Shown here in pieces: positions 23,805 to 31,134 of a stretch of DNA of 34,508 nucleotides. The position numbers were made by a program, and so were the translations under genes. The notes below the pieces were generated by a model. The model had not been told where the DNA came from and did not search any database. It saw only the letters and a list, made by a program, of their open reading frames with translations. The stretch is from LGRD01 sp031382215 (GTDB lineage Bacteria; Pseudomonadota; Gammaproteobacteria; Burkholderiales; Burkholderiaceae_C), in assembly GCA_031382215.1 (NCBI GenBank), contig JANMYQ010000017.1, positions 1 to 34,508 of the forward strand. Reading direction: 5' to 3'. Positions within the stretch are counted from its first letter, which is position 1; every line of letters starts with the position of its first letter.

Positions 23805-24574
23805 CGGCCGGCCTTCTCGGACGTGTTTTCGGAGGTCGTTTCGGAGGTCGTTTCGGAAGTCGTCTCGGAAGTCGCCTGGAACATCGCCTCGCCGGCGACC
23901 CGGTTGAGCGCCGGCAGCGCCACCTGCCGGTCGAAGCGCACCGCCAGGCGCGGGTCGTGGCTGACGAACACCAGCGTGCTGCCGGCCGCGCGGCACTCGT
24001 CCATCAGCAGGTTCATGAAGCCGTCGCGCAGGTCGGCGTCGAGCGCCGAGGTCGGCTCGTCGGCAATCACCACTTCGGGCCGGCCGATCAGCGCCCGCGC
24101 CGCGGCCACGCGCTGCTGCTGGCCGACCGACAGCGCCGACGCCTCGCGCTGCCACAAGCCCGGCGGCAGGCCAGCCTGCTGCAGCAGCGACTCGGCCTGT
24201 GCGCGCGCCGAGCCGCCATGGTCTGTCGCGCGCTGGCGCCGCCGCGCCGAGAAGCGGCACGGCAGTAGCACGTTGTCGAGTGCGCCCAGGTAGGGCAACA
24301 GGTTGAACTGCTGAAAGATGTAGCCCACGTGGTCGGCACGGAACGCATCGCGCCGCGCTCCCGACAGCGCAGCCCAGTCGGTGCCCAGCAGGCTCACACG
24401 CCCGTGTTGCGGCAGCAGCACGCCGGCCAGCAGGCCCAGCAGGGTGCTCTTGCCGCAGCCGCTCGGGCCGTGCAGGAACACGCTGCTGCCGGCTTCGATG
24501 TGCAGCGCGTCGATGGCCAATTGGTCACCGGTGGCGCGCGGCCAGGCAAACCGCAGGGCGTCGATCGTGATCAA
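23801..24574 (-). CDS. ABC transporter ATP-binding protein of the zinc-linked set (257 aa)
   Basis: Complete nucleotide-binding domain of the LolD/MacB class: Walker A GPSGCGKST, Q-loop FQQFNLLP, signature LSVGQQQRVAAARAL, Walker B VVIADEPTSALD and switch His in VFVSHD. The best start is TTG at 24574 with AAAGG seven bases upstream, 17 bp after the DUF2796 stop; no ATG is available near the domain boundary. The C-terminus carries an unusual Ser-Glu-Thr-Thr repeat tail encoded by five 12-bp units. Energises the FtsX permease with which it overlaps by 4 bp. Confidence 0.92.
   Translation of the reverse strand: MITIDALRFAWPRATGDQLAIDALHIEAGSSVFLHGPSGCGKSTLLGLLAGVLLPQHGRVSLLGTDWAALSGARRDAFRADHVGYIFQQFNLLPYLGALDNVLLPCRFSARRRQRATDHGGSARAQAESLLQQAGLPPGLWQREASALSVGQQQRVAAARALIGRPEVVIADEPTSALDADLRDGFMNLLMDECRAAGSTLVFVSHDPRLAVRFDRQVALPALNRVAGEAMFQATSETTSETTSETTSENTSEKAGR
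23817..23876. repeat. Five 12-bp tandem repeats at the 3' end of the ATPase gene
   Basis: Units of the form TCGGARGTCGTY occupy 23817-23828, 23829-23840, 23841-23852, 23853-23864 and 23865-23876; the first is the most diverged. Being 12 bp long they keep frame and encode repeated TSET residues on the minus strand, just before the ATPase stop. Copy number could vary by slippage without frameshift. Confidence 0.88.
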
Positions 24575-24591
24575 GGCAGGGCCTTTGGTCT

Positions 24592-25149
24592 TCAGCGAAC
24601 CAGGCTCACGCGCCGGGCCGGCGCTGCCAGCGTGCGCTTGAGCTGGCCTTTGGACGTGGCCACCTGCACGTCGATGCGTTTCAGGCGCGTGAACGCGTCG
24701 AACAGCGTGACGTCGATGAAGGCGGCCCGGGTCGCGTCGCCGCAATCGAAGCTGATGAGGGCGTCCAGGTCGGCATGCTCGACACCCTTTGCCTCGGGCT
24801 CGGCGCGGCCCGGCGCGGGGGCCAGATTCAATGCGGCCGACTCGAGCTCGACCGTGGCGAGCCGGCATTGCGCGGCCGGGTCGGGCTTGAACAGCGCATC
24901 GGCCGCCTGCAGGCGGCTCACCAGGGCTGCGGCGCTCTTGCGTTCGGCCTCGGTGCGCGGGGCGCGCTCGAAGCCGAGCAGGTTGTCCAGCGGCGACGCC
25001 ATCTGCAGCGTGATGCGACTGCCTTCGACGGCGATGTCGAGCCTGGCCTGGCCATGGTCGTGGGCCCGGCCGGCTGCAGCCGAGGCAGCGTGCAGAAGCG
25101 CCAGCAGCAGCGCCGGGGCCAACGAGCGCAGTGATGCGGGTGTTGTCAC
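24592..25149 (-). CDS. DUF2796 (ZrgA-like) exported protein (185 aa)
   Basis: A short signal peptide (LAPALLLALLHAASAAA) leads to HDHGQARLDIAVEGSRITLQMASPLDNLLGFE, the diagnostic start of DUF2796, followed by APRTEAE and a second similar half (GVEHADLDALISFDC). In Vibrio, ZrgA is a periplasmic zinc-binding protein with a His/Asp-rich stretch. Here the region between the halves is Pro/Ala/Glu-rich with hardly any His, leaving HDH at the mature N-terminus and EH later as likely ligands. GTG 25149 is the only start placing the signal peptide correctly. It begins 10 bp after the amidohydrolase gene and precedes the ABC genes. I see no Zur-like site before it, so control would come from further upstream. 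Confidence 0.85.
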   Translation of the reverse strand: MTTPASLRSLAPALLLALLHAASAAAGRAHDHGQARLDIAVEGSRITLQMASPLDNLLGFERAPRTEAERKSAAALVSRLQAADALFKPDPAAQCRLATVELESAALNLAPAPGRAEPEAKGVEHADLDALISFDCGDATRAAFIDVTLFDAFTRLKRIDVQVATSKGQLKRTLAAPARRVSLVR

Positions 25150-25159
25150 GTCGGTTCTC

Positions 25160-26158
25160 TCAAGTGCCGCTGCGCAGCCGCCGCGCACTGATCTGCGCGA
25201 AGTAGAACCACTCGTTGCCGGGCAGTGCTCGTGGGTTGGGGAAGACGATGAAGCCGTCGGCCGGCGCGTGCACCGGCGTGCCGTCGTGGCGCGTGCCCAC
25301 GAGCTCACCCGCACGCACGCGGTCGTAACTGGCCCAGGTGCGCGCGAAGGCATCGTCCGGGTGGAGCCGGTCGGTCACTTCGGTCAGGCGCAGCAGTTCG
25401 GGGTCGGCGCAAGGCGGCGGCGAGGGTTCTTCTACCAGGCCCAGGTGCGCCAGCGTGTTTCGGATGGCGCGGTAGGCCACCTCGACGGCTTGCGGCTCGT
25501 CGTGCTGGCCGCATTCGAGCGTGATCGCGCAACCGCCGACGCTTCGCATGTATTCGGTGGTGCCCACGCCATAACTCGGGTCGGTGCTCAGCATGTGGGC
25601 GCGTTCCTCGGGGTTGCCGCGTTGCAGGCGGTTTTTCACACCCACCGCATACGTATCGAGCCAACCCTCGACCAGCCGCCGCGGGCCCAGCCGCAGCGCC
25701 AGCGCTTCTTCCTGTGCGGCGTGCGCGAACGGTTCGAGCGGGCCGCTGTTGTCGGGCGGGCCGATCATCGCGAACGGCGCGCCCGGGGAGTGAAAGGAGT
25801 GCAGGTCGAGCAGCACCTCGTGCTGCGCCAGCAGTGGGCACAGCACGTTCGCGATGCGGTCTTCGTGGTCCACCGGCGCGGCATTCGGGCGCAGGTTGCG
25901 GTTCAGGTTTCGCTCGCCGACGCGTTGTTTTCGTTCGTAGGCCAGCGCGTTGCTCGCTGGTACGAAGGTGACGCCGCCGCGCACGATCGACAGCGCGCCG
26001 CCGTCCAGCTCGGCCAGCACACGTTCGATGCCGCGCGTGCCGCAGGTCTCATTGCCGTGTACCGCGCCGAGCACGATCAGGCGCACGCCGGGTTGCAGTG
26101 CGCTGAAGGTGTGCGAGCGGAGGATCAGCGGGCTCGGCGGGTTCGGCGTGGCGGTCAT
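25160..26158 (-). CDS. Succinylglutamate desuccinylase/aspartoacylase-family (M14-type) zinc hydrolase (332 aa)
   Basis: The zinc ligands H34 and E37 (GAVHGNETCG) and H120 (LLDLHSFHSPG) are present, with the catalytic Glu at about 215 (ITLECGQHDEP). NLNRNLRP (84-91) is the substrate carboxylate/Arg segment. The C-terminal ~70 residues form the small beta domain typical of the family (GTRHDGTPVHAPADGFIVFPN). Expected chemistry is hydrolysis of an N-acyl amino acid or similar amide in the cytoplasm. Substrate cannot be fixed: arginine-catabolism genes are not nearby. As a zinc enzyme directly upstream of the zinc-linked DUF2796/ABC set, it may share physiology with it, but co-transcription is the only visible link. 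Confidence 0.9.
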   Translation of the reverse strand: MTATPNPPSPLILRSHTFSALQPGVRLIVLGAVHGNETCGTRGIERVLAELDGGALSIVRGGVTFVPASNALAYERKQRVGERNLNRNLRPNAAPVDHEDRIANVLCPLLAQHEVLLDLHSFHSPGAPFAMIGPPDNSGPLEPFAHAAQEEALALRLGPRRLVEGWLDTYAVGVKNRLQRGNPEERAHMLSTDPSYGVGTTEYMRSVGGCAITLECGQHDEPQAVEVAYRAIRNTLAHLGLVEEPSPPPCADPELLRLTEVTDRLHPDDAFARTWASYDRVRAGELVGTRHDGTPVHAPADGFIVFPNPRALPGNEWFYFAQISARRLRSGT

Positions 26159-26207
26159 TTTCGGGAGCGGGTGGGTTGGGTCTGTCGGGTCTGTCAGCTC
26201 TGTCGGG

Positions 26208-26798
26208 TCAGCGGCGCTGCCACGTCACGCAACGGTTGTTGGCCGGCATGGCGCGGTCGTCGAGTAGCGCCAGCCCGGCAACTGTAGCCAAATCGCAGAC
26301 TGCCTCGATGTCGCGGATGCCGCGTTGCGGGTGGTCGGCACGCAACTGGGCGTCGAAGGCGGCATTGCTCTGGCTGCTGAATTGGCCGCCGCGGTTGAAC
26401 GGGCCGTAGACCGTGAGTAGCGCGCCGGGTTGCATCAGCGCGGGCAATTGCGCGAACAGGCGCTGCACTTCGGGCCAGCCCATGATGTGCAGCGTGTTGG
26501 CGCTGAACACTGCGTCGTAACGGCCGGCGGGAAGGGCGTCGTTCACATCGAAGCTCAGCGGCGCGGGTGTGTTGGGCAGCGCCGCTTCGGCTAGCCACAG
26601 GCGGATGCCCGGCAGGTAGCTGGCCCGGTCGGAGGTCTGCCACACCAGGTGCGGCAGCGCGGCGGCAAAGTGCACCGCGTGCTGGCCGGTGCCGCTGCCG
26701 ATCTCGAGCACGTGGCGGCGGTCGGCAAAACGTTCGCGCAGCACCGCGAGGATCGGGTCGCGGTTGCGCTCGCAGGCGGGCGAGAAGGGTTTTTCCAT
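26208..26798 (-). CDS. DUF938 SAM-dependent methyltransferase-like protein (196 aa)
   Basis: KPFSPACERNRDPILAVL at the start and VLEIGSGTGQHAVHFAAALPHLVWQTSD, the SAM-binding motif I and II region, identify DUF938. AVFSANTLHIMGW and YGPFNRGGQFSSQSNAAFD are the later conserved blocks. The ATG at 26798 matches the usual family N-terminus (M-K/E-PF); a GTG four codons upstream is also possible. Substrate unknown. It lies 28 bp after the glycine-betaine ATPase stop and 49 bp before the hydrolase gene, in the middle of the long minus-strand run. The gap after it contains a short GTCTGTCGG direct repeat (about 26179-26210). Confidence 0.92.
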   Translation of the reverse strand: MEKPFSPACERNRDPILAVLRERFADRRHVLEIGSGTGQHAVHFAAALPHLVWQTSDRASYLPGIRLWLAEAALPNTPAPLSFDVNDALPAGRYDAVFSANTLHIMGWPEVQRLFAQLPALMQPGALLTVYGPFNRGGQFSSQSNAAFDAQLRADHPQRGIRDIEAVCDLATVAGLALLDDRAMPANNRCVTWQRR

Positions 26799-26826
26799 CA
26801 GCTTGTCCACCTGCTTGTTCCGTCCT

Positions 26827-27849
26827 TCACGGCGCCGGAGTGAGCAACTCGCGCACCCGTTCGACATCCACCCGGCCGACGACGCTGCCGCCGCGCCGCA
26901 CGGCCAGTGGCGCGCTGCGGCCGACCCACGCCGCCATGGCGGTCTCGATCGTCTGGTCTTCGTCCACCGCATCGGCCGGCGCGGGCAGCGGCAGGTCGGC
27001 AGGCCACGGCAAGGTCACGCTGGCCACGCGCCAGGCGCGGGCGCGGTTCACGTCGCGCACGAAGGCCGCCACGTGAGCGTCGGCCGGCTGCGTGACCACT
27101 TGCGCCGGCGTGCCGACTTGCACCACGCGGCCCTCGTTCAAGATCGCGATCCGGCTGCCGATGCGCAGCGCCTCGTCCAGGTCGTGCGTGATGAAGACGA
27201 TGGTCTTGCCGGAGCCGGCCTGCAGTGCCAGCAACTCGCCCTGAAGTTGCGAACGGATCAGCGGGTCGAGGGCAGAGAAGGGCTCGTCCATCAGGATGAT
27301 GTCGGTGCCGGCACACAGCGCGCGCGCCAGGCCGACGCGCTGTTGCATGCCGCCCGACAACTGCGACGGGTACTGCGACTCGGTGCCGGCCAGCCCGACG
27401 CGCGCCAGCCAGCGCCCCGCCTCGGCGCGCCGCGCCGCCGGCAACATGCCGCGCATCTCCAGGCCGAGCGCCACGTTGTCGAGCACGTTGCGGTGCGCGA
27501 GCAGGCCGAAGCGCTGGAACACCATGGCCAGCCGCTCGCGCCGCAGCGTGATCAGCGCCGGCGCGCTCAGCGCCGTCACGTCGCGCCCGTCGATCAGCAC
27601 CTGCCCGGCGGTCGGGTCGATCAGCCGGTTGATGTGGCGCACCAGGGTCGACTTGCCCGAGCCCGACAGGCCCATGATCACGAAGATCTCGCCGGCTTCG
27701 ATAGCCAGGTTCACCTCGTGCAGCGCGAGGCTGTGGCCGGTTTTCGCCAGCAAGGCGGCTTTGTGCAAACCGGCACGCACCTGGGCCAGTGCCTGCAGGG
27801 GGCGGGGCCCGAAGACCGTCGTCAGGCCTTTGAGTTCGATCAGTGCCAT
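26827..27849 (-). CDS. Glycine betaine/choline-type ABC transporter ATP-binding protein (340 aa)
   Basis: ProV/OpuAA-type ATPase. Walker A GLSGSGKST, Q-loop FQRFGLL, signature LSGGMQQRVGLARAL, Walker B IILMDEPFSALD and switch His FITHDLDEAL are all intact. The family N-terminal extension before the core (PLQALAQVRAGLHKAALLAKTGHSLAL) is present. The C-terminal part is shorter than in ProV and appears to hold only a single CBS-like stretch (TIETAMAAW ... VVGRVDVERVRELL) instead of a pair, so ionic-strength regulation may differ. ATG 27849 has AAGGG seven bases upstream; the permease gene ends 26 bp before it. Confidence 0.92.
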   Translation of the reverse strand: MALIELKGLTTVFGPRPLQALAQVRAGLHKAALLAKTGHSLALHEVNLAIEAGEIFVIMGLSGSGKSTLVRHINRLIDPTAGQVLIDGRDVTALSAPALITLRRERLAMVFQRFGLLAHRNVLDNVALGLEMRGMLPAARRAEAGRWLARVGLAGTESQYPSQLSGGMQQRVGLARALCAGTDIILMDEPFSALDPLIRSQLQGELLALQAGSGKTIVFITHDLDEALRIGSRIAILNEGRVVQVGTPAQVVTQPADAHVAAFVRDVNRARAWRVASVTLPWPADLPLPAPADAVDEDQTIETAMAAWVGRSAPLAVRRGGSVVGRVDVERVRELLTPAP

Positions 27850-27875
27850 CGGCTTGCCCTTCGAGCCCTCAGCCC

Positions 27876-28748
27876 TCAAGCCTGCACATCGCGGTGCGCC
27901 TGCAGCCGGCGCCCGTACGACTGAAGCATTCTGTCCATCACGATCGCCAGGATCACGATCACCAGCCCGCCCACCAGCCCCATGCCGGGGTCGTTGCGCT
28001 GCAGCCCGACCAGCACCGTTTCACCCACGCCGCGCGCGCCGATCATCGAGGCCACCACCACCATCGCCAACGCCATCATCGTGGTCTGGTTGATGCCCTG
28101 CATGATGGACGGCAAAGACAGCGGGATCTGCACCCGCGTGAGCAGCTGCCAGCGCGTGGCGCCGAACGCGCGGCCGGCTTCCACCGCGTCGGCGCCAACC
28201 TCGCGGATGCCCAGGTCCGTCAGTCGCACCAACGGCGGCGCGGCATAGATGACGGTGGCCAGGACCGCCGGCACCTTGCCCAGCCCGAACAGCATGGCCG
28301 CCGGAATCAGGTAGACGAAGCTCGGGATCGTCTGCATCAGGTCCAGCACCGGCAAGACCATGCGCCGCAAATGCGCCGAACGTGCGCAGGCCGCGCCCAG
28401 CGGCAGGCCGATGGTGATGCACAGGCCGACCGACACCACGATCAACGCGATGGTCTGCATCGCAGGCTCCCACTGGCCCAGCGCGCCGATCAGCCACAGC
28501 CCGGCGGCGCTGCCCAGCGCGAGCAGCACGCTGCGGCCGGCGCCAAAGGCCAGCGCCGCGATGAGCGCGATGACGAGCCACGGCGGTGCGCCCCGCAGCG
28601 CCTGCTCCAGCGCCACCAGCACGCCCAGCAGAGCGTTCGAGAACGCCTCGAAGCGGTCGCCGAAGTGCACCACCAGCCATTCGACCGAGGCATTGGTGCC
28701 GTCGCGCAGCGCTGCGCCCCAATCGGGAAAGGAGGTTGGCACCGCCAT
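27876..28748 (-). CDS. Glycine betaine/choline-type ABC transporter permease (290 aa)
   Basis: ProW/OpuAB-like inner-membrane permease: about six helices, the ABC-permease loop (EAGRAFGATRWQLLTRVQIPLSLPSIMQGINQ with the EAA-type Ala-Gly) and LDLMQTIPSFVYLIPA, which is highly characteristic of this family. An N-terminal ~40-residue soluble part precedes the first helix. It starts 6 bp after the receptor stop and is followed by the ATPase, so receptor, permease and ATPase form one transcript in that order. Confidence 0.94.
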   Translation of the reverse strand: MAVPTSFPDWGAALRDGTNASVEWLVVHFGDRFEAFSNALLGVLVALEQALRGAPPWLVIALIAALAFGAGRSVLLALGSAAGLWLIGALGQWEPAMQTIALIVVSVGLCITIGLPLGAACARSAHLRRMVLPVLDLMQTIPSFVYLIPAAMLFGLGKVPAVLATVIYAAPPLVRLTDLGIREVGADAVEAGRAFGATRWQLLTRVQIPLSLPSIMQGINQTTMMALAMVVVASMIGARGVGETVLVGLQRNDPGMGLVGGLVIVILAIVMDRMLQSYGRRLQAHRDVQA

Positions 28749-28754
28749 GCGATT

Positions 28755-29819
28755 TCAGAGCTTGGCCTTCACCCGCGCGGCCACGGCCGGCGCCACCCAC
28801 GGCAGCCACACGTCTTCGCGCGTCTTCAGGAAGTGGCGCGCGGCATCGTCGGCGCTGCCCTTGCTGTCCTGCATATAGGCCAGCGCTTCAGAGACCAGCT
28901 GGCCGGTGGTGCGGTAGTTCTTCAGGAAGGCGTGAAGGGCAGGGGCCTTGTCGACGAAGGCCCGGGTGGCGCCCACCACCACCTGCACGACGGGGTAGGC
29001 GGTGGCGGCCTTCACATCCTTCGGGTCTTTCGCATCGGCCAGCGCTTTCCAGGTGGCTTCGTCGTAGGTGGGTTCTTCGAGCATCACCAGGTCTTTGCCC
29101 AGTTGCCCGAGCAACCAGGTGGGCCCCCAGTAGTAGAACAAGACCGGGCGCTGGCGCTTGATCGCCGAGACGATCGCCGCGTCGAGCGCCGCGCCGGTGC
29201 CGGGGCGGAAGTTGGTGAAGTCTGCATCGAGCCCGTAGGCCGCGAGCTTCTTGCTGTTGAACAGCTCGCACTGCCAGCCGGCCGGGCAGTTGAGGAAGCG
29301 GCCTTTGCTCTTCTCTTCGGGGTCGGCGAACAGGGCCTTGAACTTCGGCAGGTCGCGCACCGACTTCAGGCCCTTGGCGGGCGCATCGACACCCTGCACC
29401 ACGCTCTGTACCAGGTAACGCGGCACGAACCAGCCTTGCGTGGCATCGGCAAAGTTGACGCCCACCTCGACCAGCTTGCCGGCCGCCACGCCCTGCGTCC
29501 AGCTCGGCGGCGTGTTGGACTTCCAGACTTCCATGATCACGTGGATGTCGCCGCGCGCCATGCCGTTGATCAGCGGGATCGTCGAGCCGGGAATCGCATC
29601 GACCGCACAGCCGAAGCCGTCGCGCACGATGCGCTGCGCCAGCGCGGTGTGGAAGGCGTTGGAATCCCAGTCGAGCCCGGCGAACACGACCTTGTGGTCG
29701 ACTTCGCATCTCGGAGCTTGGGCGGGAGCCTGGGCCTGGGTTTGAGCGCTGGCGGGCACGGGCGCGGCGAGCAGGGCCAGCGCGGCCAGAGCGCCGCCGA
29801 AAAACGGACCGATCTTCAT
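28755..29819 (-). CDS. Glycine betaine/choline-type substrate-binding protein (354 aa)
   Basis: OpuAC-family periplasmic receptor. The signal peptide (GGALAALALLAAPVPASAQ) precedes a Gln/Ala-rich linker. VVFAGLDWDSNAFHTALAQRIV and IPLINGMARGDIHVIMEVW are the first-lobe motifs, and the FLNCPAGWQCELF Cys pair and RPVLFYYWGPTW form the second lobe; the conserved Trp residues (WDSN, VWKSN, YYWGPTW) are candidates for the aromatic cage that binds quaternary ammonium groups. ATG 29819 heads the nine-gene minus-strand run. The 112-bp gap to the divergent flavoprotein gene is A/T-poor with no clear promoter consensus. Confidence 0.92.
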   Translation of the reverse strand: MKIGPFFGGALAALALLAAPVPASAQTQAQAPAQAPRCEVDHKVVFAGLDWDSNAFHTALAQRIVRDGFGCAVDAIPGSTIPLINGMARGDIHVIMEVWKSNTPPSWTQGVAAGKLVEVGVNFADATQGWFVPRYLVQSVVQGVDAPAKGLKSVRDLPKFKALFADPEEKSKGRFLNCPAGWQCELFNSKKLAAYGLDADFTNFRPGTGAALDAAIVSAIKRQRPVLFYYWGPTWLLGQLGKDLVMLEEPTYDEATWKALADAKDPKDVKAATAYPVVQVVVGATRAFVDKAPALHAFLKNYRTTGQLVSEALAYMQDSKGSADDAARHFLKTREDVWLPWVAPAVAARVKAKL

Positions 29820-29931
29820 CACGAGGGCCTTGGGGTGTGGGTTGGGGGCGGAATGCATGGCGCAGGACCGTAGCACACCGGGCTTGCGTTGCGTCAAGGC
29901 GCCGCTCGCGGCCAGCGTCGAGCATGGGGGC

Positions 29932-30516
29932 ATGCCAAAACGCATCCTCATCATTCAAGGTCACCCCGACAGTTCGGAGCCGCACCTGTGCCACGCGCTG
30001 GCCCAGGCCTACACCGAGGGCGCCGTGGCGGCAGGCCACGAAGTGCAGGCCGTGGACGTGGCCCGGCTCGACTTCCCTGTGCTGCGCGCCGCCAAGGACT
30101 GGAAGAGCCACCCCATTCCGCCGGGCCTGCAAGGCGCGCAGGCGTCCATCACCTGGGCGCAGCACCTGGTGATCTTTTTTCCGCTCTGGCTGGGCGACAT
30201 GCCGGCTCTGTTGAAAGCGTTTCTCGAGCAGGTGGCACGGCCGGGATTCGCGTTCGCCGAGGAAGGCGGCAACCCGTTCGGCAAGAAGCTCACCGGCCGC
30301 TCGGCGCGCGTGGTCGTCACGATGGGCATGCCGGCGCTGGTGTATCGCTTTTACTTCCGCGCCCACAGCGTCAAATCGCTCGAGCGCAACATCCTCGGCT
30401 TCGTCGGCATCGCCCCGGTGAACGAAACGCTGATCGGGTCGGTCGAGTCGCTCGACGAGAAGACGCGGCAGCGGTGGTTCGGGAAGATGAGGGCGTTGGG
30501 GCGGGAGGCGCTTTGA
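29932..30516 (+). CDS. NAD(P)H-dependent quinone reductase-like flavoprotein (194 aa)
   Basis: Flavodoxin-2 fold of the NQO1/MdaB/KefF type: KRILIIQGHPDSSEPHLCHALAQAY is the FMN/FAD phosphate loop, HLVIFFPLWLGDMPALLKAFLEQV the second conserved block, and FAEEGGNPFGKKLTGRSARVVVTMGMP the third. Probably a cytoplasmic two-electron reductase for quinones or other electrophiles. The ATG at 29932 follows GGGGGC at an acceptable distance. It stands alone, converging on the thioesterase gene with a 19-bp gap. Confidence 0.92.
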   Translation: MPKRILIIQGHPDSSEPHLCHALAQAYTEGAVAAGHEVQAVDVARLDFPVLRAAKDWKSHPIPPGLQGAQASITWAQHLVIFFPLWLGDMPALLKAFLEQVARPGFAFAEEGGNPFGKKLTGRSARVVVTMGMPALVYRFYFRAHSVKSLERNILGFVGIAPVNETLIGSVESLDEKTRQRWFGKMRALGREAL

Positions 30517-30535
30517 GGGTGCGTAGTGCGGCGCC

Positions 30536-31081
30536 TCACCCCGCCGGCATCTCGAACACCAGGCACGTCGTCGTGCCATGCGCATACAACTTCCCATCGG
30601 GCCCGACGATGCGCGCTTCGGCGGTGGCCAATTGGCGGCCGCAGTGGATGACGGTGCCGATGGCGCGCAGCGGGCCGGTCTTCATGGTCGCGCCACGCAC
30701 GATGTTGACGCTCAACTCGGCCGTGGTGTAGCCGCGGCCGGGCGGCATCATCGTGTGCACGGCGCAGCCCAGCGCCGAGTCGAGCAAGGTGGCGTACCAG
30801 CCGCCGTGCACGCCGCCCAGCGGGTTGTAGTGCTTCAGCTGCGGCGTGCCCTGGAACACGGCCCTTCCTTCGGCAATCTCGACAAGCGCGAAGTCCAGCG
30901 TGTCTGCGATGTGCGGGTAGGGCAGTTCGCCGGCCAGCAATGCCTGCATGACTTGCAGCCCGTTCTTGCCGGCCACCTGGGCCGGTTTGACCATGCCGGG
31001 CTGGCCACCACCGGCGAGCATCTTGGCGCGCGCGGTCTCGAGTTGCTGGTTCCACTGGGCCAGGGTCTGTTCTGCGGTCAT
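30536..31081 (-). CDS. PaaI-type hotdog thioesterase (181 aa)
   Basis: Hotdog-fold acyl-CoA thioesterase: NPLGGVHGGWYATLLDSALGCAVHTMMPPGRGYTTAELSVNIVR is the conserved core, with the catalytic Asp and the GG-H motif intact. A longer-than-usual helical N-terminus (~1-60) precedes it. ATG 31081. The gene is divergent from a MarR-type regulator across 53 bp that hold two perfect palindromes, so it is probably controlled by that regulator along with the efflux genes. Cytoplasmic; likely substrates are aromatic or short acyl-CoA thioesters, not resolvable here. Confidence 0.93.
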   Translation of the reverse strand: MTAEQTLAQWNQQLETARAKMLAGGGQPGMVKPAQVAGKNGLQVMQALLAGELPYPHIADTLDFALVEIAEGRAVFQGTPQLKHYNPLGGVHGGWYATLLDSALGCAVHTMMPPGRGYTTAELSVNIVRGATMKTGPLRAIGTVIHCGRQLATAEARIVGPDGKLYAHGTTTCLVFEMPAG

Positions 31082-31099
31082 GAAAACTTTCTCAAACAG

Positions 31100-31111
31100 T
31101 TGCATATGCAA
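31100..31111. promoter_or_regulatory. Palindrome A, candidate MarR operator
   Basis: TTGCATATGCAA is a perfect 12-bp palindrome, of the short A/T-centred type bound by MarR-family dimers. It lies 19 bp upstream of the thioesterase ATG on one side and 23 bp upstream of the regulator ATG on the other. Confidence 0.7.
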
Positions 31112-31112
31112 T

Positions 31113-31128
31113 GATTGTAGATACAATC
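31113..31128. promoter_or_regulatory. Palindrome B, candidate MarR operator
   Basis: GATTGTA-GA-TACAATC is a perfect 7-bp inverted repeat with a 2-bp centre, one base after palindrome A. Its centre-to-centre distance from A is about 15 bp. It abuts the start region of the MarR gene, which supports ATG 31135 rather than the in-frame ATG 31111 as the start. Confidence 0.7.
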
Positions 31129-31134
31129 GGTGGC

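Noticed and set aside
24329..26287. 652-codon plus-strand open frame opposite ATPase, DUF2796 and hydrolase genes
   Set aside because: It spans three well-supported minus-strand genes and reads as typical high-GC antisense.
27843..29873. 676-codon plus-strand open frame opposite the betaine permease and receptor
   Set aside because: No family signal, His/Gln/Arg-rich composition, fully explained by the minus-strand genes.
31111..31134. Earlier ATG at 31111 as the MarR start
   Set aside because: It would place palindrome B inside the coding sequence and lacks a Shine-Dalgarno; ATG 31135 is preceded by GGTGG.
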